From the NCBI GenBank assembly GCA_905331475.1, contig CAJNYU010001127.1:62001-126000 (forward strand): 64,000 bases of DNA. Reading direction: 5' to 3'. Numbering within the stretch: position 1 is the first letter of the stretch; each line of letters opens with the position of its first letter. The notes under the pieces were generated by a model. It saw nothing but the letters and a program-made list of their open reading frames with translations. It searched no databases and was not told where the DNA came from. The position numbers and the translations under genes were made by a program. Positions 10,787 to 25,700 of the stretch are shown in pieces. This DNA comes from Rotaria socialis. Taxonomy: Eukaryota > Rotifera > Eurotatoria > Philodinida > Philodinidae.

Positions 10787-13700
10787 CTAAAAGATTGTTG
10801 ATATTCAAACGCGCATCATTAAAATGAACAAAAACAAAAAAAAATCATTTTAAATCAATTGTTTTGTAGAAAACAGACATGAAAGATTGATACTTCATTA
10901 AATGAGTATCAATCTATTTAATGAATTCTATTTTCCATGGATGAATTTCTTTAGCATGCGAGAAAATTGGATTCCATTCGATTGAATAAACGGAACACAG
11001 AGTGAGCATGCAAATATATTAGTTTCTATATAGCTACATAAGAATCAGTGTATGTTTTTTCAGGTCTCGACAAGTGATTTATAGCGACTTGAAATATATC
11101 AATACACTCTCTATTCAAATTATAGTTTCAATTCTGAGCTGTAAACAGAAATGAGATAGTGTCGAGATTCGAACACAGTACTTGCGACATGTATGTCAAG
11201 TCATGTAACCACTAAACTATTGTTATCAGACTTAAGTTACTGAATGCATCGATAAGTAGAATGATAGCATGATACGAATATCAAAACATTTCACTTAGTC
11301 ATAAACAAAAGATTCATTTTACTAAAATTTAAAAAAATCCACGATCTCATGTTAGGAAAATAAATCGTATTTTTTGATAATACATGCACGATTGTTCAAA
11401 TGGACAAGGAACGAAAACAAACATGATCTTTTGTTCGTTTAAAAGCTTACATTTTCACACTTAAAAAAGGTATGTACATAGGTTAAAATATGTACGCTCA
11501 ATAAATATTAATGTCTCTTTGTTGATCACTTGTCTGACTGAATCTTATTTATCGATGAATAGTATAGATACAAGGAAGATCAATCTCGTATTAATCCGTA
11601 TGTAAATATTTCTATTATCGCTTCAGATTTCGAAATAATCTTATTTCAAGGATACTGATATTAACTATCTAATGTCCTTCATTCGTTTTACATATTCTCT
11701 GTCTCGATAATGCAAATCGTTTAATATTTTATAGACTACACGATTCTTTGTTTATACTCGATTAGACAAGTACGATTTAATCTTACTCAGGTGTATTACT
11801 ATAATTAACTGCTGGTACTAGTAACAAATATACAGTGTGAAATAGATTAAAGACGTTTGTAATTGTGAAAATAAATATTAAAAAAAAAAAGAATTAACTA
11901 TTATAGTATTATATCTAAACTTTATAAAATATATCGAAATAATTTAGAAGAAAAACGCGATGCTAATGTAAATAATACTAGAAAATGAGTAATTAGATGT
12001 TCTTACAGTAAGGTCGACCTTTGTGTTTTCTGCATCATAAGAAACAATTAATTCTCTTAATTTTAATGGATTAAACCATGTATAATACACATAATTTTGT
12101 GGTGGTACAACTTGTGTTCGTCTATTTTTATGGAATAAAAAGGATATGTAAAATTTCATTTAAAAACTAAATCACTTACTCATCATCATTTTGACAAAAA
12201 GAAATAGGATAGGTTTTTAGACAATTCACAACAAGAATAGGTGCATCGCCAACTCTGTAATCTCCAAAAATAATTCGTACACCATCAAAGTCAGTTGCTG
12301 TGACCTCAACATGAATTGCTGGGCGTTCTTCATCTTCCATACGTAAAAGTGTTCGATGTTTTTGATTGATTAGAAATGGAACTGATGTTATTCGATTATC
12401 TGTATAACGAGCTTGCATCAGTCCATCTTTTATATTATGTGGCCAAAATGGAATTACCTTAAATAGAGTTCCAAATGAGAGACGATATAAAAAGGAGGTT
12501 TTTACTTGATCGGGATTAAGTTGTTCCCATTTATCTTGTTCTTTATTCGATACTGTTTCTACTACTTCAATTTGAACCTTTTAAAAATCAAATTAAATAA
12601 ATAAATCGAATTTAATTTCAAAGAGAATCGATTTTCTAATCTACAGTTGATGTATTGATGATAACTATGGCTGGTGAAAATGTAATTATTTTTGTGAAAC
12701 CAAAAGATGACGTTGCAATATCAACACAAATCTACATGATAGAACTTATATAGTTCTTCTTTTTTGTTAAATTTTGTTGATTTACCATATAGATTCGATC
12801 ATTGTCAACTTTAGAAGATGCAAAACCAGTACTTTTAATAACATCTAGTGAAAATTTCTCTGACCAATCAGCTACAATATCGTGTTGTACAGTAGTACAA
12901 AGACGAATTTGCCCCTATTTGATAATTATATTGTCTTTACTTTATTTTAAATGTGATAGTTACCTTTTTATTGGCGTGATTATCAAAAGGTTGTGAACAA
13001 ACTAAAACTGGTGTTTCGGCAACTCCGATAAATGTAATATGATCTTCGATCTATAGAAGATAAATCAAAAATAAATTAAGAAGAATGAACATTTATCATC
13101 TTTTACTTGAAATTCAAGTTTCAAGTCAGTACGATTAAGAATCCAAAATGGTGAATATAATGACAAACGATCTGTTGTTTGAAATAAATCAGAACGTAAA
13201 TACATTTGCTATTGATTAAAAAATTATTATTCTACATTTTCAAAAGTAAATATTAGATTTTTACCAATTTTTCTTGAGATCGAGTACGAGTATTATTATG
13301 AAACACAATATGATGTTCATTATGATCATCTGTCCCTTCCACTTTTAAATTAACTGGTTCTGATACCCAACTTGCATTAACATAGGATGGAATCTAAATA
13401 ATTGAAAATATAACAAATTTTCTTTTAAGTATGACGAAAAAAAACAGTATACAGTGAAGATTAATGTGGAATATCTATTGCCGGAAGAAGTCAGATACAC
13501 TTCACTTGGTTTCATAGTAATTTGTTCAATATTCTAAAAATACATTAATATAAAGAATAAATAATAAAATAAAATTCGGTACGAAAAAAAAGAGTATTCG
13601 TTTTCAAAAGCTCTCAGGTATTGTGTATTTTTCACACCCAAACTTAGATCACATTCGTGATCAAATATGATATACTAGAAAATAAGCAATTATTTCATGT

Positions 13701-16700
13701 CATATAGTATATAGAATTGTAATATCAGAAATCTAACCGAGAAATTTTAATTCATTTTTTTGTCACTTACGTCAATTGAACATTGAATATTCATTGGTAA
13801 AAGATTGACTAAATGAAGAGCTGGATGAATATAAAGACTAAAACTAGATCGACCAAGCTGATCACTATTTTCGAGATAAGCTTCAGTGACTTCTTTGAAA
13901 ATCTACGAATTCAAAATAAGTTGTTGAGTGAAAATTAAATTTTAATTCAAACTTCTTACAGTAAAATGTGCTTCATTTCCATTTTTCAATTTTAATTTTT
14001 TTTCTTCTGAAACTTCTGTTTGCCAATTGAACGAGAAAAAATCATTGATTTCATCATTGTTGTTATTTCTATACAAAAAAAAACATACGAAGAGTTTTTC
14101 AAATAAACAACCGATCTAATAGTCTTATTACTCGTCAATTCCCAAAAATATCGGTGAAATTGAATACGTATACAGTAAATGAATGGGTACATAATACTCA
14201 TCGTTAACATTAATTTTTGCAATTTTATAATTTTTTGTTGTATCAAATGAATTTATATTTAACAGTACTAATGGCATCATTGTATTATTACAAATTTTCA
14301 CAATGGAACCAAGAATAACATGTCGACGATCATTTCGTATTTGTGCATCACAAAGCATTTGAATTGGCCAATCTGCATTTCTCGATGGACCTAAATCATA
14401 AACACGTTTCCAACTTCGATTTAAGCTTACTGTTTTAGTAACGTTGCCAATCTAAAACCCAAAATCGAAAACAATTTTTAAATAATTGAAATAAGTTATT
14501 TTACTTTCACAGATAATTCTTGTCGTCTTTTAGAATTTTGTTCTGCAATAACTGATAATCTAGCTGCTGACTGACGTTCAGTTAGTGTAATTAATGAAAT
14601 AGATTCATTGTATTTTATATTAGTTGATGTTGATAATCTATTTCCAATAAACTGTTAAATGAAAAGAAACAATCAATAGAGAGGAGGAAAAGGTGTACGA
14701 CACGAAATTTACCTCAATACCATCTAAATTATCAATCATTACTTCTTTTCCTGTTGCGTTACACAAAGATAACATGGATTCATCATAATCATCAATATTC
14801 AGTGGTATTCGTTCATTATAAGCATCAGTAAATAAATCATATATATGTTTAATTAGATCAAGACCAGTTTTTGTTATTGTTATATTAAGTAATTGATCAG
14901 CGCGAATAGATATTATTTGTTTCAAATTGGACGATGAGATATGTTCTTTCTGTTCTTGTTCATTCATTATAGCTAATCCAATATTTCGTACTGGTAATGC
15001 CTTTCAATAGAAAAAATAGTTTTCTATTTATTAGCTATATTATTTTACAAGCATTATTAATTATGATTAGTTTGGCATTAAACAACTTCGCGACAAATCC
15101 TCGCACCAATAAATAGCAACATACTTTGTAAATACTTCGAATCTCGTCGAGTTTTTCATCATTCAACTATAAATTATCATGTGAAATCAAAATATCTTTT
15201 ATTTTTCGATTGAAATTATTATATTAAAGAACAAATTGTCACGTAAACTTTCTAATTGCAGCTCAAAGAAAAGCAATCTATTGACAAGATTAAAATAGAA
15301 TTTCATAAAGAGTAAAAACTTCTGTTTTCTTCTAGTCAATCATTCGGCTTGTATTATTTTTATAACTGTAATAGTTTCATTCAAACGAATGATCAGTTCT
15401 TTCAAGTATCTATACATTCATTGAAGGGGAATGTTTGAATTCCGTCTTGACAATGATTAGCTTTAATTAATTAATAGAAGAAAGTAGAAAAAAGCTTAAC
15501 GAGTAAAAACGAAAAATCAACTATGTTGAGAAATATTTAAACTTAACAAAACATTAGGATATTTTCATAGTTGCCGATACATCTCAATTAATACTCGAAT
15601 AATTACACAGAATATTCCCCTTTTTTCTAAGTTAGTCAGATCAATCAATTAAATGTAAACACTAGATTCCTGAAATATTAGATGACAAAAAAAAATATTT
15701 TTTCCGACACAAGACTTACAGGTACAACAGAACATGCAATACACCAAGGTGAAAGAATAGCTCGAGTAGAATCAATTATTGGTTCGATAAGCGGCTCCCA
15801 GGCAAGCATGTATTCATTGAATAGTGCAGCTTCTATATTGACAGTTGATGAAAGAGTAAACTAAATATAGAAATAGAATGTTTTATAAAAACAAATAACA
15901 TCTGCAATTCATACTATTGATGACCAATTTTTAGCATCAACATTTAACTTGGATGCACACATTGCAGCGACAGATTTCGTCATTGAACCTGAACCAATTT
16001 CAAGTTTTATTTCGATCGTTTTCAAAGTTAAAATTAACTAAAAATTAAATTCTTGTAAAACAGTATCCTGGATGAACTTTTCCTACGTGTTGTGAAATTG
16101 ACTTTTGTACTGACGACATATTTTCTTTTTGTAAGTTTCTTTTCTTTTCGTCTTCTTTCGTAGTTTTATTTAGTGATGGTAAACCTGTTACAGTTTCTAA
16201 TGTTTCAATCAGTTCTAATCGATTATCTTGTTCTTCAAAATCTATTTCAATACAGAAAACGGATGGACTGATTTGATTATACAAAACAACAATATATTTG
16301 TCAAACCTTCAGTAAACCAGAATTTCGAATCCTTAAATGATTTAGGATTAAACAATGTTTTTATATTAACTTTTTCATTTTCTTGAACTGTTGCCTAGAA
16401 AAGATTTGAAGAAAAATTAGACATGACAATTTCTTTTTTTAATTATTGCTCTACTTGAAGTTTTCCCAACGAGTTTGTAACACCAATCAATGTTCTAATT
16501 GCTGCTGGTGCAATACTAACAATAATGTCCGAAATTTGCACATCAATTTTTTGTTGTTCTTTATCAATAATCATAACAACATCAGCTTTAGCCGGTTGTA
16601 AAATCTAATAAAAGTCAACAAACATGAGAATAAAATACGTAAACCATCTTTTCTTTATTTACACAATATTTTATTTTGGAAGCTAAATTGTTTACATCTC

Positions 16701-19700
16701 TTAGTAGGGCAAAATTTGAACAATAAACTGTTAAATCTTTCAACCAACCATGTAATTTGGTATATTCTCCAACAGTTATCATACGCATTTGAAAATCTAA
16801 CTTAAAAAAAGAAACAAAAAGCATTTCTTATTTATTTCATTTTGTTTTTGATTTGATAGATAAATTTACATCAAGTACAAGACAATTCGAATTGGAATTA
16901 TTTTGATCTTGAAGTAAAATAACTTCAGGATTTTTGATAATAATATCAACTCTTGTTTCAATGTCTGTCTCTGTAATTGGTGAAGATGGAGTTTGAGGTG
17001 TAAGATCTATGAAGAATAAATTTATATTTAAGAAAAACGAGAATCGCTAAATAATCAAATACCTTTTGATAATGTTGTTGAAGGTCGATGAACTATACTT
17101 AAAGTTCCACTTAATTTTTGAGATATTCTTGATAGATTTTTTTCTCTATCTAGTTCAGTTGTGCTAGTTAGCATTTGTTGCTCAGTATTCAACATTGTTG
17201 TATCAGGTCCTGATGTATAATTACTACTCGCCATCAGTAAACCAGATACAAAAAAATCTTGTAATGTTATTAAATAATCCAAACTAACACATATATAAAG
17301 ACTTTCGAGTTGTGCGCTAACTTAAAATTTAAAGAGAAACGTTTTTTTGAATTGGAAAAAAATAAAGAAATCTTGATTTTCGTTTTTCTATTTACATAAT
17401 CGAAGTGGCATCGAATTCGATGAACTTGCCGGTTTAAATTCAAAGGCACCAATAAGCATATGAGTATTCGGATCAACTCTAGAATGTCTATCGATCATAC
17501 GTTTTACAGTTGATGTTTTATTTGCTTCACGTAAATCATCAAGCAACAAATTTTTAACACGAGCCATCGCTTTATAGCTTTGATCAGATCGTTGACAAAA
17601 TAATACTTCTAACATACTGATTTCAACATTAGCTAATTTAAGTTTTTCATCACGTAGAGTGCGACACACAGTCTAAAAAAAAGCAAAAGTTTAAATCAAA
17701 CAATGCTAATAAAAAGATAATCTTTAATCAATAAACTACGAAGGATTTATATCACGGGTTCAAATCTCCCAATACACATCCATATATGAGCATTTAATAA
17801 TCAATGATGTTTTATTATTAATTAGTTCTAGCAAAGAATTGCTTGAAAAAACCAATCAATTAATAATCTCTAGAATTAGCTGAATCGAAATAATCATACA
17901 GAGAATAACAATGCTAACTAATATCTGACATAATCAAAGTATAACTATGTTTACTATTTATGTGAATATCGAACAGTGATCCACCGACATACTATTGACT
18001 ACAGGACTTATTATGATAGTATATGTGTTCGCTAAAAAAAGACTAGGCAATAATTTTATCAAAGGTATATCTCGTCGTAGTGACCTATTCGAATACTTTT
18101 GTGAATATCGATATCATTATGTAGACAGATTGGTAGTAAGTAAATTAAAACTATTCATCTCTAAATTAATGTTCTAATGAAGATTATTTTACGACACATT
18201 TTATTATTCTTAAATCTATTGTAAAAGTTGATCAAGTAAGTCATGAATAAGTCATGAATATATAGTAGATGATACTCTTTGATAAATAGCCCTTACATTT
18301 TCTCTCCGGTTAAAATCAAAACTAATATTTATAACTCATATTATTTGAAAATCATATAGAAATCAATTCATAATACATCTTTAAATAAAAAAGAATAAAG
18401 AACAAACCAAATTAGATTCTCCAAGATAAAGTGTCAACGCTAATTTTTTAATTTCTGCTTGAATTTTAATTGTTTGATATATATCATCGTGGTACATATC
18501 TATAGAAAAGAATACATTGTATCATTTATTTTTATAAATAAAATCAAGACCTCTCTGTTTTTTAATAACAGCATTTCTTGAAGCGTCCTCTACTTTTTCT
18601 TGTTCTTCATCTCTATAGTAATATTTTTTAATTTCATCACTTTCTAATAGTTGATCACGAATATTTTCTGTAAAATTTTGCAATAAAACTTTCATCACAC
18701 CAGAATAATCATCTTTTGCTAATTGAAACTATTGAAAAAATCATAATAAATTTATATTTCCAAAACAAAAGAGATGAGAATAAAATTTGTCAAAACATAC
18801 ATGAACTAATTCCCATTCAGCTTTGATTGAAACGGCTGGTTCTGTCTGATTCTTTTCTGGATAAAGTAAACGATTAATTAATGTATTTAATTCAGCACAT
18901 TCAAGTAATAAAATTTCACCAAGAATATGATTTTCTCGGTCAAGTTTAATACGACTGGCACGAACATTTTCAAATCGAACGCTTTGTTGTTCAACAAGTG
19001 ATCGTTTCGGATCATCATAGAAACGTGTATTTATTGTTAATCGACCTAAGTCAAATAGCAGTGCTTCATCGGAACATGAACTTGTTGGAATAATTATATT
19101 TGGAGCGTTAAATGTTACATCAAGACGAAGTTTAAAAGCTTGTTCTTGTAATTTGTGTACTTGTTCAAATGCCATATCAGCTTGTGCTGCTGCTAAATCC
19201 ATTGTAGATTTACTTATATTCAATGAATCAAGGAAAATCTTAAGAGCAAAAAGCAAAATTTCAATTAAAGTCTTTTTTTTGTTATTGTTGTTGTGAAACT
19301 ATTTACCAAAATCGCATCAATGTGTTTAAACAGAAAAATAATATTTGCTTTAGCAAATTTAACTTTAACATCACAATCAACAACATCGATCGGTTTTTGG
19401 TAGTCATCATCATAACCAAATAAAGATACGGTAACACGAAGTAATTTTTTATAATCAGTTTGTTGCGAAACAATCTTTCAAATTAGAAAATTTGATGAAC
19501 ATAAACAAAAGTCTACAATGAATTTTCCCTCACTTTTCGATAACGTGCATCTTCATGTGGATCAAAAACACGTACATCTGAAAGAATTAAATTGACCACT
19601 GTCAATTTTGGTGCTTGAGATATATCAGCGTTAACACCTGAATTAAATAAATAGAAAATTTACAGCAAGAATTTAAACAAAAAATTAAATCGAACCTTGA

Positions 19701-22700
19701 ACTTTAACATCGAATAGCTGAGCTACTTTTGATGCAACTATTATTTGAAATTCTTCTAAATCAGCTTTAATGTTAAGTGTTGGTGTTACTTCGATTGCTA
19801 AATAAAATAATATTTATAATATCAAATCATTAATATGTTCAAACTTTCAAATTATTCATCTAATTTATAATGCAGTATTTTTGGAGACATACAAATATAT
19901 TCGAATATTAGTCATTCTTTTTAGCGTAGTTTTCCATGGAACTTGATTTTAATGATAAAACACGATTTTCTTGTGAACTTCATGATCGATCAAATTATTT
20001 GACTAAAGTATCACATGTGATGTCGAAATCATTCAATAGTAGAGTTCTGCAAAATCGATTTAGCTCGAGCGTAAGAATAGTATAGCCAACTTATTTTAAA
20101 CTTATTCCTTCAAGTGATTTAAATGATAACATACGTATCTGTCTGTTGCAGTGATTTCACTGTGAAATATCTTATTTAATATAAAAACTCGAAAGTGTCT
20201 GACAATCAGAGCTGTAATTGATCAATCAATCAATCAATATACTTTTCAAATAATCCGTAACACCGCCATATATTCACAAAATTTGGTTCGATAGCTCTCT
20301 TAGGATGACTTTGGTACTGATAGCAAATTTTTAGGCAAATAAATATGTATCGAAGATTATTTCTACTAACATAAACTTAATTGAAAGAAAGGCCACTAAA
20401 TTCGAACTACAATGTTCTTGAAAAACAAAAGTGCTTGAAAACATCTAATGAGAAAATATTTCATAAGTCGAACCTGCTGCACTCTAGAAAGTTTTCTTAT
20501 ATTTATGCGAATGATTGTTTCGTGTCGAGTATTTTTCATGCACATGAAAGAAATCAAAAATACCTTAGCGATGACTATTAAGAGACACGGCGCTGTAGAT
20601 CTTCTCGAGAGTATGCTCAGTTTTGAGGATTTATCAGTTGTCAAATTCTGACTGTTATAATGTCTAGTTTAATCTACGCAGTGATCCTTAAGTGCATTTG
20701 CGAAACTCACTGTTCTTGATAGTTACTAAAAACTGCGGCATCATTTTTTTCTATGTATTAAGTGTATTGAAATGGATTTAAATTTAGAAACAAACATCTT
20801 CATGAAAAAATTTTGCAAATTTTCCATTAAATGATCGGGACCTACTGATTAGATAGGCAGAGCATTAGTTGAAAGACATTCTAAAACCTTAGAATATTGT
20901 CTCGATAGAGAGAATGCGTAGACAATTCACATTGATGTTGTGAATGATTTAAGAGACGGCTGAATTTAATTCTTGAAAATCAAAAAATTACTAATGGAAA
21001 ACACGTCAGTCTGTCATACAGGTAATGTTCTGTGACAAAGTTAAACATAGCTAATAAAAGCGCCGAATATATTCATTCAACGATTTCGTGCATCACTCAC
21101 CAGTATGATGCATTCATAGAAGATAGTCATTTTAATCGACAATTGTTGTGTGCGTGTATGTATCGCTGTGATACGAGTACATAACTATACTTGCTTAGCT
21201 CTGATAATAACGAAATAGTAAGTGCTATTTAGGAGATCAATCTCAATAGTAAATTGAAATGAAATGAAACGAATAAAAACAAAAACTATTATCGTTGTTT
21301 AAATCTATTTCATTTCTACTGTAATGAAATGATAATAGCGTATAGGTTTAAAAAGCAAGAATAAATCTCAAACTAACCATTGTAGAAATTTTCTACAACC
21401 TTTTCCAATGAAATTGCTCTGTCTGACTCTTTTTTCAAGAAATTGCGCTAATCCAATTTCTTACCATGTTTCAGCATTGTTTTTTCAAAAATATCTGCAG
21501 AGCTTTGCAATAATTTATTGTCTTGTAATAATTTTGACGGTTCGTTTTTATGTTTGTTTTCTTCTTCTTCTTCTTCTTTTTCTTTGTGTTTGAATTCATG
21601 TGTAAGTATGCTCTTAGATAATTTTCTCGTTAAAGAATCATAAAATCTGAATATTGATAAAAGGGCTTCTAATTGTAATATAACAACAAGTTTTGAGACA
21701 TGAATATGAGCTTTATTTTCGATTCCATTATAAATTGCTGATAAAAATAACGGATTTGTGGATGATGTATGCAGAAAATGAACACTAACTAACGTTTGAA
21801 TTTCTTGATCAGTTCGATTATTTTTATTTTTATTTATTTGAGCTGATAACAAACATAATCGTTGACGATCTTTTCCAATAAATTGTTCATGATAGAGAAT
21901 TAAATTGGTCAATGATGCATCGAACTCCATATCATATGTTTTTATTTTTGTTTTGACCATTATTGATTCGAGTATAAGATGAAGAAACGGTTCACCTTCC
22001 TCATTTTCATCGCAACAGTCCGATGCTTCATCAATATGAAGATCGATCTTTTAATCATTAAAGAAAAATCAATTATTCTATTTATGAATGAAAAGATTAA
22101 ATGAATACTTTATCAAGTGTAAATCTTGCTTCTAATTGTGTAAGTTGTCCTTCAAGATCATTTTGTTGTTTACCAGTTTGTTTGCTGATAGTGTGATCAA
22201 GTTCTGATTCTTCTAAAGTTTTTTTATCTGGTATTATATCGACGACAGTTTCGTATGCTTGTTCAGAATAATTGAGTGAGGAGTCCGCTGTTGATATCTA
22301 AATGAAACAGATTATTTTTATTCGATCTAAATAGGATTCTCTTTTTTCTCTATCAACTTTAGATTCAATTAAAGTTTGATCATCTAAGATATGTTTCAAT
22401 TGTGGCAAGTGAATTGATTGAATATGATTGATTATTTCAAAAAGACGTTTGTCGGATAAACGTAATTCTACACTCGGAACATTTCCGGCTACTCTCCATC
22501 TAATGAAAAGAATAAATTATTAGAATATTTCATTTTGAATAATAAGAAAAACAATTTCATACGCTGGTAAAACAGCATCATCAGCATAGATACATTTATC
22601 AACATTCATTTCCAGTGCCATTGGTTTAATTAAATGTAAACGAGTATTTCTCTCTCTTCGTGCTTTTTCCCAATTTTCATCTGAATTAAATGCAAACAAA

Positions 22701-25700
22701 ACAGTTGTTTTTCTAGTATCAAAATAATTATCTGCGCTTACTTCGATTGGCATAAATTAGTTGAATATCTTCAAGTTTTAATTTGAATTCAGTGTAAGAT
22801 AATTCTCGTGCATCATCCATATTCTTTTAAAAAATGATAAATAGTAGATTTGAATAAATAAAATATAACATTTTACTATTGTTCTGTTTGATAAAAATGT
22901 CTCTCTAACATTATTTCTATCGTTTGTAGCTCGTTTTAATGTTAAATGGCCTAAATCCATACATATAGCTGCACCACCACTGGATCAAAAGAAGAAAATA
23001 CTTTTGGTTGATTTTATTCGAGAAAAACTAATAATATCTTACTCTTCATAAACTCCATTTTCAGGTAGAAGAAAATACGATGATTGAATATCAATATAAA
23101 TATCCAAGACTTTAATTTTTTCTATATTATGCTTCATTAATATATAAGAACGATGTTTAACATCGGTATATGTTGAATAAGCTATTTGCTTAACACTAAA
23201 TGCAAATAAATTTAAATTTAAATTTCTTATAAACTTAAAGTTTACCCTGATAAATTTCGTTTAGTATCAGATTCAAAACATTCGACTAATTTATTAATGG
23301 TGGGCTAACGAAAAAAAAAAGACAACATGACAAATTTATGTACATATAGAATAAATTTCTTACGGCGTTATATTTTATTTCCAATGATTGTGAAATAATT
23401 TTCATACGATAATCAGCAGTTTTATCTAATGGACTTGTTTCAAGTTCTACTTGTAATAACTTCTGCTGATTAGAACATGATAGAGATGGTTTTACAAGTG
23501 TAGAACGACTATCATTTAATAATTCAGATTGTTTTAAATCAGTTGCAATACCAAATACTTGAAATGAACCCAAATCCATGGAAAACCTAGTTTAACAATC
23601 AAAAGCTGTTAATTTTATTCATTTCGAATAATTTAATTTCATATTTGTTTTGCAAAACCGACCTCAAATATCAAAAGTGAATCTGTTATTTTCTTCTTTT
23701 CTAAAACGTTTGCCTTAATAGAAAACATTGGCCGGATTTGTACAGTATTTCAGTTTTCGAAACCAAAAGAAACTATACTTTTCAAAGACAAATGCATATC
23801 TATGCATTCGGATCTCACATGATTATTGACAAAAAAGGATTCAGTCATGAAAGAGAAAGAGAGAGAATTGAGAGATTCGAACTATTTTTTGATTCTTTCA
23901 CAAAATATATATCTTGTCGAAGGAATTTATCTGATAGTTCTAAATCGATGACAAATTTGTCTCTGTTGGTCGAAATGAATCGAATTTGAGAGTTTCACAA
24001 TTGCTGTTAAAGTAACTGTTGAAAAACTCACACAGAGAATGAGAGAGACGACTAGTTCTTAATCCTTCACGAAAATAATAAGGCACTCGTTCTGCTATTA
24101 TTGTAATTAAAAGCTCTTGATCTTTTATCAATAACATTTTGCCACAGTCTGTGGTAGCCTATACTTTTATGTTCTTTCTTTGAACACTCATTTAAGATCC
24201 CATTGAGAAATTTATAACATACACAAGTGCATCTGTTGCTGGTCGTCGTTTGAATTCCAAACTTGTATCGGGTACAACAGCTCGAGCAATAATCCGAAGT
24301 CTAAAACAAGTTCATAAAATCTTCATACTTCCAAACAAATAATCTTACTGAGCATCATTTTCATCCATTTTTGACCAAAAATTAATATCGAGCATATTTA
24401 ATCGAATCTTTAAATTGATATCAACATACTAAAAATGAGCAAGAACACATGACATTAGTTTGGCTATAGTATAAAGTAACATGAAGAACAAACTTCTTCA
24501 GGATAAGTTGATGCAGATGTATCTTCACCAGCGTAACCAATAGCGTCATAAAGTTTCAGTTTTTCTTCTGGTGACATAAATTTTTCTAAATCTAGTTCTA
24601 TTAATGGAGAAACCAATGAAACAGTAATTATTTTATAATGATTTTAATGATGAAACCTGAATCGTCTGAAGATTTATTTCCACTCCACCAATTCGAAACA
24701 TTTCCCCACCAAGTTTTAGGTTCTTGTTCTTTCTTTTTTCTCGCTTCAATTTCTGCACTACGACGAATATATGTTAAATTGAATACGTCAATTTTTTTTT
24801 CCAATGCCTTCAAAACGTGCATTTGTTTTTTGTATTATTTCAATTAATTGTCTTCTTACTTCAGCTCGTTGTTTTTGTTCATTCGTTAGTTTTCCAGTCA
24901 ATTCTTGAAAATGAATCGCACGATATTCTCTACATCTATCTAAATGTGCTTTTATATTTCCCCATTTATAACATTCGAATTTTGGTCGGATTTCTTCATT
25001 AAGAATAGCCTCGTACGCAAATTTCCAACTAAATAATTCAAACAATTTATTTTATTTAAAGTAAAAATGTTTTACTTTTTTAAACTTGACTTTTCTACTT
25101 GATCTTTTTTCATGTGATATTTTATATATTTTGATTTAACAATGAGATAATCTTGAAATTCAAGTAGATCGAGTAAATCTGAATACTATATAAAAAAATA
25201 GGAAAATTTCAAATAGACAAAACGAAAGTTTTATGATTTTAATTTTACTTGGCCACTACTCATATTTAAACTGATTGCATCTAAATCAATTTTTATATCG
25301 AATATAGGTTGTTGAAAACCTTCTTGACGTGGTTTCATGGTTAATATAATTTTTGCTTTAACATTAAGTGGTCGAAGAACTAAATCAAATTTTCAGTGAA
25401 AAAATGAAAACAAATCACTCAGATAAAAATTACTATAAGCAACATCAGATGGTGCTTGTTGATTATCAATTGCGATTTTCTCTCTAAGATCATGCTATTT
25501 GTAACAATAAATAGAAATTTGAAAAAATACTTAAAATATTTAACATACAATAGCATCGTCTCTTGATAAATCTAATCGAGATTTTGAATTGGTATTCCAA
25601 TAGATTGATAAGGCACTTAGTTCACCAAGCTAAATTCAAAAGACATCATTTGTCTAGTTAGATTCTCTACGTATTAGAATAAAGATGGATTATTGGTTAT

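Noticed and set aside
17745..17775. Possible tRNA from a GGTTCAAATCTCCC B-box-like sequence
   Set aside because: No A box at the right distance and no foldable acceptor or anticodon stems; left only as a note in the intron entry.
20381..20651. Three overlapping ORFs inside the longest VPS13 intron
   Set aside because: They lie on both strands and overlap each other, with no recognisable domain and no splice support.
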